From Ilumatobacter sp. (GTDB lineage Bacteria; Actinomycetota; Acidimicrobiia; Acidimicrobiales; Ilumatobacteraceae): DNA of 60,098 nt. The DNA lies in contig REDU01000090.1 in the NCBI GenBank assembly GCA_007693335.1, forward strand, positions 1-60,098, given 5' to 3'. The notes beneath the pieces are model-generated. The model ran no database searches, was not told the origin of the DNA, and saw nothing but the letters and a program-made list of their open reading frames with translations. Position 1 is the first letter of the stretch; every line of letters begins with the position of its first letter. The position numbers and the translations under genes were made by a program. Positions 42,715 through 50,727 of the stretch are shown here, piece after piece.

Positions 42715-42948
42715 TCATCCGGCGAGTCGGTACTGGAGCTCGGGGATCAGACCGGCCCGGGCGAGCAGCCGGACCACCTGTTCCTCCCCCCGATCGAGCA
42801 CGAGCGGTTCCTGCTCCTCGTCGCGGCGGACGAAGAACGTGACGACACAGTCATCACACTGCGAGGTGCACTGCATCGCGCAGTCGTCGCACGAGATGAC
42901 GTGCGGTGGCGGCGGGCCGTCGGACGGCGAAACGGAGCGGATGTCCAT
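42715..42948 (-). CDS. Small cysteine-rich protein
   Basis: 77 aa. Residues about 17-31 hold five cysteines in CDDCAMQCTSQCDDC, with a spacing suited to zinc or Fe-S binding. A strand VVTFFVRR and a helix EEQVVRLLARAGLIPELQYRL follow. Similar short proteins recur in actinobacteria, as far as I recall, without a known function. The ATG at 42948 follows CATGAT by 6 nt; an upstream frame to 43053 has no family character. Confidence 0.7.
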   Translation of the reverse strand: MDIRSVSPSDGPPPPHVISCDDCAMQCTSQCDDCVVTFFVRRDEEQEPLVLDRGEEQVVRLLARAGLIPELQYRLAG

Positions 42949-42994
42949 GTGCTCATCATGACGAGGGGGTCTCACAGCCACCCCCGACGGAACG

Positions 42995-43026
42995 ACGCCC
43001 CACCGTCGCCCCACCGTCGCCCCATC
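42995..43026. repeat. 11-bp tandem repeat, three units
   Basis: Three copies of cgccccaccgt (the last diverged) lie in the 101-bp gap between the ion-channel gene and the small Cys-rich gene. The 11-bp period and the place (after the channel gene, before the next start) give no clear role. Confidence 0.7.
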
Positions 43027-43049
43027 GACGGTGACGGTCACGGCCGCTG

Positions 43050-43721
43050 TCACGCCGATGGCTGATCCGACGAAGGATCACGCTGGGTGCCGTACAGCGA
43101 CACCAGGCGGGCCACCATCGTGGCGAGGAAGATCTGGCCCAACATCGCCTCGATCACCGTGATCCGTCGGACGACGTCGAGCGACGACGTCACATCACCG
43201 AAGCCAACCGTCGTGAGGGTGACGAAGCTGTAGTACACCGGATCGGCCCGCCCGACCCCGTCGGAGAAGAGCACCGGCTCGTCGGTGAACGCGTCGATCG
43301 CACCGAACACCACCCCGAACATCAGACCCAGCAGCACGTAGAAGCAGAGCGCACCGGCGATCGTCTGGAGCCTGACCCGGGGGTGCGCGAGCACCCGCTG
43401 CGCCACCACCACGGCGATGGAACCCAGGATGCCGGCTTGGATGAGCCAGGCGACCCCGCCCGCCGATTCGTTCGGGTCGAACACCGCACTCGAGATCACG
43501 CCGAGCACTCCGATGAACACGAGCGCGACCAGTCGCCGGTACGACGACGCCAGCCCGACGCTCTGGAACGCCACCAGCAGCACAGCCGTGTTCACCGTGG
43601 CCAAGATCGCTCCTGCGTACCTCCATTCGATGCCGGACACCAGCAGGGTCACCATCAGCAGGGCGAGCAACGTCGTGAACCGGTCGGTGGCTGGCCTCAC
43701 GAGCGGGTGGTGTTCGAGCAT
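43050..43721 (-). CDS. Potassium-channel-like membrane protein
   Basis: 223 aa. About six helices; the pore segment YYSFVTLTTVGFGDV contains the selectivity filter TVGFGD between the last two helices. No arginine-rich voltage sensor is visible and there is no cytoplasmic RCK domain. It probably passes K+ through a tetramer. The ATG at 43721 is the first in-frame codon before the first helix. It is 23 nt after the stop of another membrane protein, likely the same transcript. Confidence 0.85.
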   Translation of the reverse strand: MLEHHPLVRPATDRFTTLLALLMVTLLVSGIEWRYAGAILATVNTAVLLVAFQSVGLASSYRRLVALVFIGVLGVISSAVFDPNESAGGVAWLIQAGILGSIAVVVAQRVLAHPRVRLQTIAGALCFYVLLGLMFGVVFGAIDAFTDEPVLFSDGVGRADPVYYSFVTLTTVGFGDVTSSLDVVRRITVIEAMLGQIFLATMVARLVSLYGTQRDPSSDQPSA

Positions 43722-43744
43722 GAGGAGATTCTCGCGGACCTGGA

Positions 43745-44614
43745 TCAGGACCGGGGTCGACCAGTGCGAATCGTCGGATCCCGAGGTGCCGGGGACACGA
43801 CCCGTCGGCGCTCGACCAGCAAGCCGTCGAGGGCTCGGCCGCCGAGCCAGGTGCCGGCGCCGAGCAGCACGCCCGCCACCACCACCCCGAGCATCGCTGG
43901 CGCCGCCGACGACCACAGCGTGTCGAGCAGCTCGCCGAACATCGTCTCGGCCACGCGATCGATCGACCAGCCGACCACCAGGATCGCCACGGCCCAGCCA
44001 CCGCACACGAACGCTGCACGAGCGCCGAGACCGGACAGACCACGTGCCGGGCGCGGGTGCACGGCGATCGTGGCGACCACGGCGATCACCGCCACCATCG
44101 CCCCGATGAGCCGGGTGGCGGTGGCCACCGACCTCAAACCGACGTCGGGTGTCCGCTCCGGGCGGGCCGCGGGCACCTGCAGCTGCGGTGCGAGCCCACC
44201 GAGGTCGACGCCCGTCCGCTGGCCGACATCGTCGAGCACCTGCCCCACCACGAGGTTCACGTCGGCAGCGGTCGTCCCGCGTGGCGCAGACGGGTCGACC
44301 ACCTGACGGTGGGCACTCACCAACGAGCTCCGTACCACGTCACGCACCCGCGGATCGGTGCTGGCGGCGCCGGCCACGTCCGCCGCGACGTCCGGACCTG
44401 CGATCGGCGTGACGGCGTTGCGGACGGCGTCGTCGATCAGGCCCGCCACGAACGCCGACGACGCCACGTCCTGAGCTGCTTCCTCGGCACGATCGGTGTC
44501 GAGCAGCGACATGAGCGAGAGCTGCGCGGCCAGCAGGGCCGTGAACGCGGCGATGAACACGGAACTCGCGAGCCCCGCCAGGCGTCGCCGCGTCCGGGAA
44601 GCGCGCTCGTCCAC
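43745..44614 (-). CDS. Membrane protein of unknown function
   Basis: 289 aa. One N-terminal helix (about 13-35), an extracytoplasmic segment of about 115 residues rich in Asp, Val and Ala, then three helices between about 165 and 260 and a basic tail. The layout suggests a hypothetical anchored domain. No family is recognised. The GTG at 44614 is chosen because CACACT, as in the dcw promoter, ends 6 nt upstream; GTG 44617 adds one residue. The channel gene follows. Confidence 0.72.
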   Translation of the reverse strand: MDERASRTRRRLAGLASSVFIAAFTALLAAQLSLMSLLDTDRAEEAAQDVASSAFVAGLIDDAVRNAVTPIAGPDVAADVAGAASTDPRVRDVVRSSLVSAHRQVVDPSAPRGTTAADVNLVVGQVLDDVGQRTGVDLGGLAPQLQVPAARPERTPDVGLRSVATATRLIGAMVAVIAVVATIAVHPRPARGLSGLGARAAFVCGGWAVAILVVGWSIDRVAETMFGELLDTLWSSAAPAMLGVVVAGVLLGAGTWLGGRALDGLLVERRRVVSPAPRDPTIRTGRPRS

Positions 44615-44636
44615 CACGAGAGTGTGTCAGCTCGGC

Positions 44637-45872
44637 TCAGCGCCGGGCCGTCGCCAGGAACCGGCCGCTCGCCACCGTGTTGGCCCCCATCGCCCGGACG
44701 TCGCGCACGATCTCGGCGTCGTCGGTCACGACCACCACCGGACGGGCAGCGGGGAGGCGCGCGACCTCGGCGCGGATCACGTCGTCGGCCGTCACACCCT
44801 CGGCCGAGAACACCACTCGCACCAGCCGACGTTGATCAGCGGCGGTCCCGGCGATGCCGGCGCCGTCGAACACCACGGCGATGTCGGCACCGAACCGACG
44901 CCCCACGTTCTCGAGGGCGTCGAGGAGCACCCGACGCTGCTCACCGATGGGGAGGTCGGGCCAGCCGAGCATCGACACGTTGTAGCCGTCGACCAGCACT
45001 GAGGCCCCCGACCGCAGCAGGTGCTCGGTCGCGGCGTCGGAATCCCCCACCACCCCACCCGGCAGTGAGAGCGCACGCCGTTCGGCCCGTCGGCGGTCGT
45101 TGCCACCGGCACCCGACGTCTGCTCGGTCATGGCGGACAGCTGAGCGGCGAGCTGTCGGGCGAGATCGGACACCTCGGCCAATCGAGCCGCCTCCACACC
45201 GGCGTCGACACGATCGGCGAGCACCTCGTCACGGGCCTCCTCGGCATCGGCGCGACGCGATTCCGCCCGATCACGATCAGCGGTCAACTGCTCCACCCGC
45301 CGGATCGCAGCGGTGGCCCGGTCGTTGGCATGACGGGTCTCGTTACGGGCCTCGATCAGCTCGGTGCGGAGCTCGGCGTTGCTCGATTCGAGCTCGGTCA
45401 CCTCGGCGCGCCGCAGGACGAGCTCGGCGGTGAGCTCGGCCATCCGGGCCTCGAGCCCCACCACTTCGGCCCGGGCGCGCACCGCGACCTGCTCGGCCGC
45501 CTCCCGACGTTTGCGCTCGCGCTGTGCACCTGCCTGCGCATCGGACTCCCGCTCGCGTCGCTCGGTCTCCTCGACCAGCTCGATCACCCGGTCCTGCCAC
45601 CCGTCGGGACGCGTGTACCAGAGGATGCCGATGGGGTCGACCAGCTCGGGTACGGCACCGGCCGCCAGTCGGCGGCGGAAGTCGGGGTCGGCCTCGATGA
45701 TGCGGCGCAGCGGGCCCAGTGCCGCCGTGGGGAGCCGCTGCATCGACAGGTACTTCTTCATCGCCGGTGGGAACGGCAGCGGCGGGCGACGCTTGCGCCC
45801 CTCGTTGCTCATGAGCACGGCGAACTCGAGCGCGCTGCGGAGGTGGCGGTGCTCGAGGGTCGGCGGGTCCAC
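44637..45872 (-). CDS. Coiled-coil protein with a C-terminal NYN (YacP-like) domain
   Basis: 411 aa. An N-terminal region (about 1-100, RSALEFAVLMSNEGRKRRPPLPFPPAMKKYLS) precedes about 130 residues of Glu/Ala/Arg-rich coiled coil. The C-terminal third is a PIN-like NYN domain: VLVDGYNVSMLGWPDLP, VVFDGAGI, ITADDVIR-type and VVVTDDAEIVRDVRAMGANTV, with the acidic residues of an RNase centre. YacP-type NYN proteins act on RNA. GTG 45872 follows TACCCT by 6 nt. It is divergent from a LexA-box-bearing nuclease gene. Confidence 0.85.
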   Translation of the reverse strand: MDPPTLEHRHLRSALEFAVLMSNEGRKRRPPLPFPPAMKKYLSMQRLPTAALGPLRRIIEADPDFRRRLAAGAVPELVDPIGILWYTRPDGWQDRVIELVEETERRERESDAQAGAQRERKRREAAEQVAVRARAEVVGLEARMAELTAELVLRRAEVTELESSNAELRTELIEARNETRHANDRATAAIRRVEQLTADRDRAESRRADAEEARDEVLADRVDAGVEAARLAEVSDLARQLAAQLSAMTEQTSGAGGNDRRRAERRALSLPGGVVGDSDAATEHLLRSGASVLVDGYNVSMLGWPDLPIGEQRRVLLDALENVGRRFGADIAVVFDGAGIAGTAADQRRLVRVVFSAEGVTADDVIRAEVARLPAARPVVVVTDDAEIVRDVRAMGANTVASGRFLATARR

Positions 45873-45878
45873 TCCGGC

Positions 45879-45884
45879 AGGGTA
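45879..45884 (-). promoter_or_regulatory. -10 box of the NYN gene
   Basis: TACCCT on the minus strand ends 6 nt before the GTG at 45872. The two LexA-like boxes of the divergent gene begin only 23 bp away. Confidence 0.45.
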
Positions 45885-45906
45885 GCGGGCCCGTCCGCGG
45901 CACCGA

Positions 45907-45939
45907 CGAACGGATGTTCTTGACCAGAACGGACGTTCG
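45907..45939 (+). promoter_or_regulatory. Two LexA-like (SOS) boxes
   Basis: GAACGGATGTTC at 45908-45919 and GAACGGACGTTC at 45927-45938 both match the actinobacterial LexA core GAAC-N4-GTTC exactly, with centres 19 bp apart. The first abuts the -35 and the second lies inside the promoter spacer, so LexA would block RNA polymerase. DNA damage should then induce the nuclease gene downstream. Confidence 0.8.
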
Positions 45940-45948
45940 TGTTTGGAT
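45920..45948 (+). promoter_or_regulatory. Promoter of the exonuclease/GIY-YIG gene
   Basis: TTGACC at 45920-45925, a 17-nt spacer and TTGGAT at 45943-45948. The -10 ends 7 nt before the GTG at 45956, consistent with a leaderless transcript. Confidence 0.6.
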
Positions 45949-45955
45949 GACGCCC

Positions 45956-47644
45956 GTGTCCACCCCCTCATCCCCGGGTCTGCAGCGGAGCTTCGACGAT
46001 CTCGGCACGCCGTTGGCCGACACCACGTTCTGCGTGCTCGACCTCGAGACCACGGGCGGACACCGCAGCACCGACACCATCACCGAGATCGGTGTCGTCA
46101 AGGTCCGTGGCGGTCAGTGCCTGGGAACGTTCCAGACCCTGGTGAACCCCGGGCGGGCCATCCCACCCCGGATCACCGTGCTCACCGGCCTCACCGATGC
46201 CCTGGTGGCCGACGCTCCACGCATCGAGTCGGTGCTCGGAACGCTGATGGAGTTCCTGGGGGATGCCGTCCTCGTGGCCCACAACGTGGGGTTCGACCTG
46301 GGATTCCTGCGCGCCGCACTGGAGCGCAGCGGACGGGCCCGCTACTCCCCCGTCACCATCGACACCGTCGCTCTCGCCCGGCGCCTGGTACGCGACGAGG
46401 TACCCGACTGCAAGTTGGGCACCCTGGCGAGCCGCTTCCGACTCGACCACCGTCCGTCACATCGCGCCCTCGACGACGCCCTCGCCACCACCGATCTGCT
46501 GCACCTGCTCATCGAACGCGCCAGCGGGCTGGGCGTGGTCGGCCTCGACGACCTGGCAGCGCTCGCCAAGCTCGCCGGTCACCCCCAGGCGGCCAAGCTC
46601 TCCCTCACCACCTCCCTGCCACGCACTCCCGGCGTGTACCTGTTCCGCGGCCACGACGACGAGGTGCTCTACGTCGGCAAGGCCACCAACCTGCGACAGC
46701 GGGTACGGAGCTACTTCGGCAGCGACGATCGACGCAAGGTGGGCCCGATGTTGCGCGAGACCCGACGCGTCGACCACCTGGAGCTCCCTGACCCCCTGAC
46801 GGCTGCCGTGATCGAGCAACGGCTCATCGCCCGCGTGCTCCCCCGCTACAACCGGGCAGGTACCCGCGCCGACCGCTACTGCTACGTCCGACTCGACACC
46901 GAGGCACCGTGGCCACGTCTCGCAGTGGTGCGCGAGCCATCAGCAGCGGGCGCTCACCTCGGTCCATTGCCATCACGCACCGTCGCGACGCTGGTCATCG
47001 AGGCGATCCAGTCGGTGGTGCCGCTCCGACGCTGTTCGACGCGGTTGTCACGACGCCACGTACCCGACCCCGTGGCTGCACCGTGCAGCGCGGCACAACT
47101 CGGTGTCGCGTGGTGCCCGTGCGCCGATCACGTCGATCCACGGGTGTACCGGGACGCCGTCGAGACCGCTCGACGAGCGCTCGCAGGCGAGGTCGACCAC
47201 ATCAGCGGCGCGCTGGTCGCGAAGATGGCCGACCTCGTGGCCCAGCAGCGCTTCGAGGAGGCGGCGCTGACACGCGACCGGCTCGCTGCGTTCCTCACCG
47301 CTGCTCGCCGACACCGTCTGGTCGAGGCGCTCCGCGCCGCCGAACGCTGCACGGTCGTCCTGGGGAGCGTGTCATGGGTGATCGAGCACGGTCGCTTGAT
47401 CGACGTGTCGAGCGCCGACACCGCGGTTCGTCGACTCCCCGTCGACCCGCCCGAGTCGGCGCCGGTCGCGGCGCCCCTCGGACGCGCCCACATCGACGAG
47501 GCGCTGTGCTTGGCGCGGCACTTCGACACCCACGCAGCGCGACTCACGGTGCACGGGTGCACCGGCGTCTGGGCGTTCCCCGTGAACGTGTCCGACACGC
47601 TGCCACGGCTCGATCGACCCGACCGGATCCAGCTGGCGGGTTGA
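45956..47644 (+). CDS. DEDD exonuclease fused to a UvrC-type GIY-YIG nuclease
   Basis: About 562 aa. The N-terminal DnaQ-like 3'-5' exonuclease has the ExoI motif FCVLDLETTG, HNVGFDLGFL and the ExoIII segment RFRLDHRPSHRALDDALAT. A GIY-YIG domain follows (LPRTPGVYLFRGHDDEVLYVGKATNLRQRVRSYF, with Glu in VIEQRLIARVLPRYN). A UvrC-like C-terminal part comes last. Such fusions are UvrC/Cho-like nucleases for damaged DNA. Two LexA boxes precede it. The ATG at 45947 lies inside the -10, so the GTG at 45956 is preferred. Confidence 0.88.
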   Translation: MSTPSSPGLQRSFDDLGTPLADTTFCVLDLETTGGHRSTDTITEIGVVKVRGGQCLGTFQTLVNPGRAIPPRITVLTGLTDALVADAPRIESVLGTLMEFLGDAVLVAHNVGFDLGFLRAALERSGRARYSPVTIDTVALARRLVRDEVPDCKLGTLASRFRLDHRPSHRALDDALATTDLLHLLIERASGLGVVGLDDLAALAKLAGHPQAAKLSLTTSLPRTPGVYLFRGHDDEVLYVGKATNLRQRVRSYFGSDDRRKVGPMLRETRRVDHLELPDPLTAAVIEQRLIARVLPRYNRAGTRADRYCYVRLDTEAPWPRLAVVREPSAAGAHLGPLPSRTVATLVIEAIQSVVPLRRCSTRLSRRHVPDPVAAPCSAAQLGVAWCPCADHVDPRVYRDAVETARRALAGEVDHISGALVAKMADLVAQQRFEEAALTRDRLAAFLTAARRHRLVEALRAAERCTVVLGSVSWVIEHGRLIDVSSADTAVRRLPVDPPESAPVAAPLGRAHIDEALCLARHFDTHAARLTVHGCTGVWAFPVNVSDTLPRLDRPDRIQLAG

Positions 47645-47658
47645 AACCGGTACCCACG

Positions 47659-48585
47659 TCAGCAGTCGGGGCGATGCACTCGGGTCCCGTCTCGGTCGAT
47701 CGTCAGCAGCTTGGTGTGACCCCGCTCCCCGAGCACCGCCTCCAGCCCATCGGCCACCGGGCTCACGGCCGACGGATCGCACATGAACGCGACACTGGGG
47801 CCACTCCCCGACAGCCAGCCGCACCAGGCACCGAGCTCACGACCGAGTTCGAGCGCCCGACGCGAGTCGGGCACGCGGGCCAACCTCGCCGACTGGTGGA
47901 GGCGATCGTCGGTCGCGTCACCGAGGGCGTCGACGTCACCCGTCGCCAGCGCTGCAATCAGTGTCGCGACGCGTCCCAGGTTGAACACGGCGTCGCTCCT
48001 GGGTACCGGGTCGACCAGCGCGGAACGTGAACGATCGGTCGACGTGGTCGATCCATCCGGCACCCACACCAGCACCACCGGTTCGAACCCGACGGGTACC
48101 CGCTGGACACGCGCGCCGGCAACGACCACCACGCCACCGTGCACTGAGGCCGCGACGTTGTCGTGATGACCCTCGAGGCGACCGGTGAGATCGACAACCC
48201 GCGCCGACTGCTCGGGCGACAGTGGTCCACACAGCTCAGAATCGGCCTGGGCGAGCGCGATCGTGGCGCCGGCCACGCGTACCGCTCCGCTGTAGCCCAA
48301 CCCCCGGCCCATCGGGATCGGGGCGCGGAGCCAGAGCTCACCCCGACCGCCGGCCTCGGCGAACGCGATGGCGGCCGGATGACGGGCATCGGCCACCCTC
48401 GCTCCCGGTGGCGGCGCGCCGAGGCCGGCGGTGGCGTACAGCCCGAGCGCCAGGCCCAGCACGTCGAGCCCGGGCCCGAGGTTGGCCGACGACGCGGGGA
48501 CGCGCACCACGACACCACCACCATCACCATCACCACCATCACCATCACCACCATGACCATCGACGACGAACCGATCCCCCGGCAC
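47659..48585 (-). CDS. thrB: Homoserine kinase ThrB
   Basis: 308 aa GHMP kinase phosphorylating homoserine on the way to threonine. VVRVPASSANLGPGLDVLGLAL begins the fold. The ATP loop is PIPMGRGLGYSGAVRVAG and the C-terminal motif is WLSGSGPSVAF. GAGGGA lies about 8 nt before the GTG at 48585, which supports this start. It gives a leader of about 25 residues of Gly and Asp encoded by a 15-bp repeat before the normal start of the fold. An alternative GTG just before VRVPASS would leave the repeat untranslated. It follows trpD by 16 nt. Confidence 0.9.
   Translation of the reverse strand: MPGDRFVVDGHGGDGDGGDGDGGGVVVRVPASSANLGPGLDVLGLALGLYATAGLGAPPPGARVADARHPAAIAFAEAGGRGELWLRAPIPMGRGLGYSGAVRVAGATIALAQADSELCGPLSPEQSARVVDLTGRLEGHHDNVAASVHGGVVVVAGARVQRVPVGFEPVVLVWVPDGSTTSTDRSRSALVDPVPRSDAVFNLGRVATLIAALATGDVDALGDATDDRLHQSARLARVPDSRRALELGRELGAWCGWLSGSGPSVAFMCDPSAVSPVADGLEAVLGERGHTKLLTIDRDGTRVHRPDC
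48516..48560. repeat. 15-bp repeat at the start of thrB
   Basis: Three 15-bp units (caccaccatcaccat, the last with one change) lie at 48516-48560. In the thrB frame on the minus strand they encode Gly-Asp runs. On the plus strand the same bases would read as a His run in a non-coding frame. Confidence 0.85.
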
Positions 48586-48601
48586 CGGCGGCGTCCCTCG
48601 A

Positions 48602-49672
48602 TCAGCCTGCGCTCGCCGCCACGTTCGACTCGCGCACGAATGCCTCGAGGGTGGCGGCCGCCGCTCCGGAGTCGATGCTGCGCGAGGCGAGCTCGATGCC
48701 GTCTGCCAAAGTGGCCGCCCGGCCCGCCACCACCAGCGCCGCGCCGGCATTGAGGACCACCACGTCACGATGCGGTCCCGGCGCGCCCGCCAGGATCTGG
48801 CGCGCCGCCGCCGCGTTCTCGACGGGTGTCCCACCGGCCAGATCGGCGTTGGTCGCCGGTGCCAGGTCGAACTCCCGGGGATCGACCTCGAACCGGCGGA
48901 CGGTCCCCTCTTCGAGGGCGAGTACCTGAGACGGCCCCGACGTGCTGAGTTCGTCGAGCCCGTTGCCGTGTACCACCCACGCCGTGGTCGAGCCGTGATC
49001 GCGCAGCGACTGCAGCATCCGCTCGGCGAACGCTGAGTCCGCCACGCCGATCAATTGACGGCGCACTCGACCCGGATTGGCCATCGGCCCGAGCAGGTTG
49101 AAGACGGTCGGGATCCCGATCTCCCGGCGCGCTGGCGCCGCGAAGCGGAACGCAGGGTGGAACCTCGGTGCCAGACAGAACCCGATGCCGGCGGTCTCGA
49201 TGCAGTGCACCACACCCGCTGGACCGAGCTCGAGCGCCACGCCCAGTGCTTCGAGCACATCGGCGGCACCGCACTTCGACGACGCAGCACGCGCACCGTG
49301 CTTGCAGACCGGAGCACCCGCACCGGCCACCACCAGCGCCGAGATCGTCGAGACGTTGATCGAGTGCGACCGGTCGCCGCCGGTGCCCACGATGTCGATG
49401 GACTCGTCACGCTGCTGGTCGGAGAGCGGCACGATCTCGGCGGCGTCGAGCACGGCATCGAGCAGACCCGACAGCTCCTCGGCGCTCTCGCCTTTCGCCC
49501 GGAGTGCCACGACGAACCCGATGAGTTGGGCGGGCGTGGCATCACCGGCGAGGATGGTCGCCATCGCGACCCGAGCCTCGTCGGCGGTCAGGTGATGGTG
49601 GTCGAGCAGCCGGGTGAGCAGCGCAGGCCACCCCCCGACGTCGTCGAGCGTGGTCGAGGAGATCGCGGTCAT
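48602..49672 (-). CDS. trpD: Anthranilate phosphoribosyltransferase TrpD
   Basis: 356 aa enzyme of tryptophan synthesis joining anthranilate and PRPP. The signature GTGGDRSHSINVST binds the PRPP phosphates, KHGARAASSKCGAADVLEALG binds Mg-PRPP and anthranilate, and ARRE-x-GIPTVFNLLGPMANP follows. No other trp gene is in the window. The ATG at 49672 follows TAACCT by 6 nt. thrB begins 16 nt after its stop, so the two probably share a transcript although they belong to different pathways. Confidence 0.93.
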   Translation of the reverse strand: MTAISSTTLDDVGGWPALLTRLLDHHHLTADEARVAMATILAGDATPAQLIGFVVALRAKGESAEELSGLLDAVLDAAEIVPLSDQQRDESIDIVGTGGDRSHSINVSTISALVVAGAGAPVCKHGARAASSKCGAADVLEALGVALELGPAGVVHCIETAGIGFCLAPRFHPAFRFAAPARREIGIPTVFNLLGPMANPGRVRRQLIGVADSAFAERMLQSLRDHGSTTAWVVHGNGLDELSTSGPSQVLALEEGTVRRFEVDPREFDLAPATNADLAGGTPVENAAAARQILAGAPGPHRDVVVLNAGAALVVAGRAATLADGIELASRSIDSGAAAATLEAFVRESNVAASAG

Positions 49673-49678
49673 CCAGCG

Positions 49679-49684
49679 AGGTTA
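49679..49684 (-). promoter_or_regulatory. -10 box of trpD-thrB
   Basis: TAACCT on the minus strand ends 6 nt before the ATG at 49672. Confidence 0.45.
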
Positions 49685-49763
49685 GGCACGGCAGGCACCT
49701 CGACGCCGCGCCGATCGGGGACACCGCCCACGAGATGTCGGAGAAGCCCCCAGCAGCCGCGGC

Positions 49764-50003
49764 TCAGGCAGTACGACGGCGCTGGCGGATGATGCGACGG
49801 CGTTCACGCTCGGTCGCACCGCCCCACACCCCGGCCTTCTCCCGGTGCGAGAGGGCGTATTCGAGACAGGCGGCACGCACACCGCACTGCTCGCAGACGT
49901 CTTTGGCCACCTCGGCCGCCTCGTCGTCCTCGGGATAGAAGATGCCCGGTTCAAGGCCCCGGCAAGCCCCCAACATTCGCCATTCGAGTTCGTGCGTCGA
50001 CAC
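49764..50003 (-). CDS. WhiB-family Fe-S transcription factor
   Basis: 79 aa. Cys14, Cys37, Cys40 and Cys46 (in GACRG and CEQCGVRAAC) ligate a 4Fe-4S cluster, and the turn GVWGGATERERRR with a basic tail forms the regulatory/DNA-contacting segment. WhiB proteins bind the housekeeping sigma factor and control development, redox or antibiotic response. The GTG at 50003 has GGGGGA about 8 nt upstream; a TAACCT at 50049-50044 may be the -10, giving a leader of about 35-40 nt. It stands alone, downstream of the DUF3501 gene. Confidence 0.92.
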   Translation of the reverse strand: MSTHELEWRMLGACRGLEPGIFYPEDDEAAEVAKDVCEQCGVRAACLEYALSHREKAGVWGGATERERRRIIRQRRRTA

Positions 50004-50112
50004 CGTCCGTGTCCCCCAATTGCGGATCGTCCCCAGGTCAGGCAGGTTAGATCGACTCGCCGGGACGCGCCAGAGGAAATTCCGGGCCCATCGATGGCGG
50101 ACGGTCGACGTG

Positions 50113-50727
50113 TCAACGGAGGTCGGCCAGCAGCTCGGCATGAGCCGTGTCCGACAGCTGGGTGACCTCGAGGTAATCGGGGTGGTCGATCCGGATCGAC
50201 ACCGGGCCGGTGGCGAACGACTCGACCTGGGCATCGGTGAGTTCGAACCGGAGGTAGTGCACGGCGGCGGTCACGTGGTCACGGGTCAGACCTTCCTGAT
50301 GCTGTTCATCCACCACCGCACGTACGGAGTCGCCGTTCGCCAGGTCGAGCAGCACCGAGTTCTCGACGTTCACCAGCTTGGACAACCACTCACGCATCTG
50401 CTCATCACTCGTGAGCTCGAGGAACATGGTGGCGCAGAGCTGGCCCGGCTCCGGAACCATCGGGTTGTAGGTGTCGAGTTCGATCTGGATCTCGGCGTCG
50501 GTCGTCAGCTTCTCGACGCGCGCCATCTCCTGGATCTGGAACCGAATGGTGTCACGGTTCTCGAACACCAACGTCACGATGGTGCCGAGATGCACGCGCC
50601 GACGTCGCTTCAGCTCGATCACGTGGGGTCGGAACTCGTCGCGCTCGCGCTCGTAGGCGCGCACGTCGGCGATGTCGGCGAGACCCAGCTTTCGGCGGCT
50701 CAAGGCGTCACTCCTCACACTCGTCAC
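50113..50727 (-). CDS. DUF3501 protein
   Basis: 204 aa soluble protein. The block [47 protein letters not shown] and [23 protein letters not shown] are the hallmark of DUF3501. There are no catalytic motifs I can name. The gene family is known for sitting beside rubrerythrin and a GlpC-like Fe-S protein, exactly as here. The GTG at 50727 shares GTGA with the stop of the Fe-S gene. Biochemical role unknown; perhaps a partner or assembly factor of the Fe-S protein. Confidence 0.85.
   Translation of the reverse strand: MTSVRSDALSRRKLGLADIADVRAYERERDEFRPHVIELKRRRRVHLGTIVTLVFENRDTIRFQIQEMARVEKLTTDAEIQIELDTYNPMVPEPGQLCATMFLELTSDEQMREWLSKLVNVENSVLLDLANGDSVRAVVDEQHQEGLTRDHVTAAVHYLRFELTDAQVESFATGPVSIRIDHPDYLEVTQLSDTAHAELLADLR

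Noticed and set aside
42995..43026. TGGGG direct repeats that resemble a second MraZ operator
   Set aside because: The period is 11 bp rather than 10, the copies are identical over the whole unit, and no dcw gene is near. Slippage of a short repeat explains it better.
48516..48560. Plus-strand His run (CAC/CAT codons)
   Set aside because: The plus strand has no real gene here; the bases belong to the start of thrB on the other strand.
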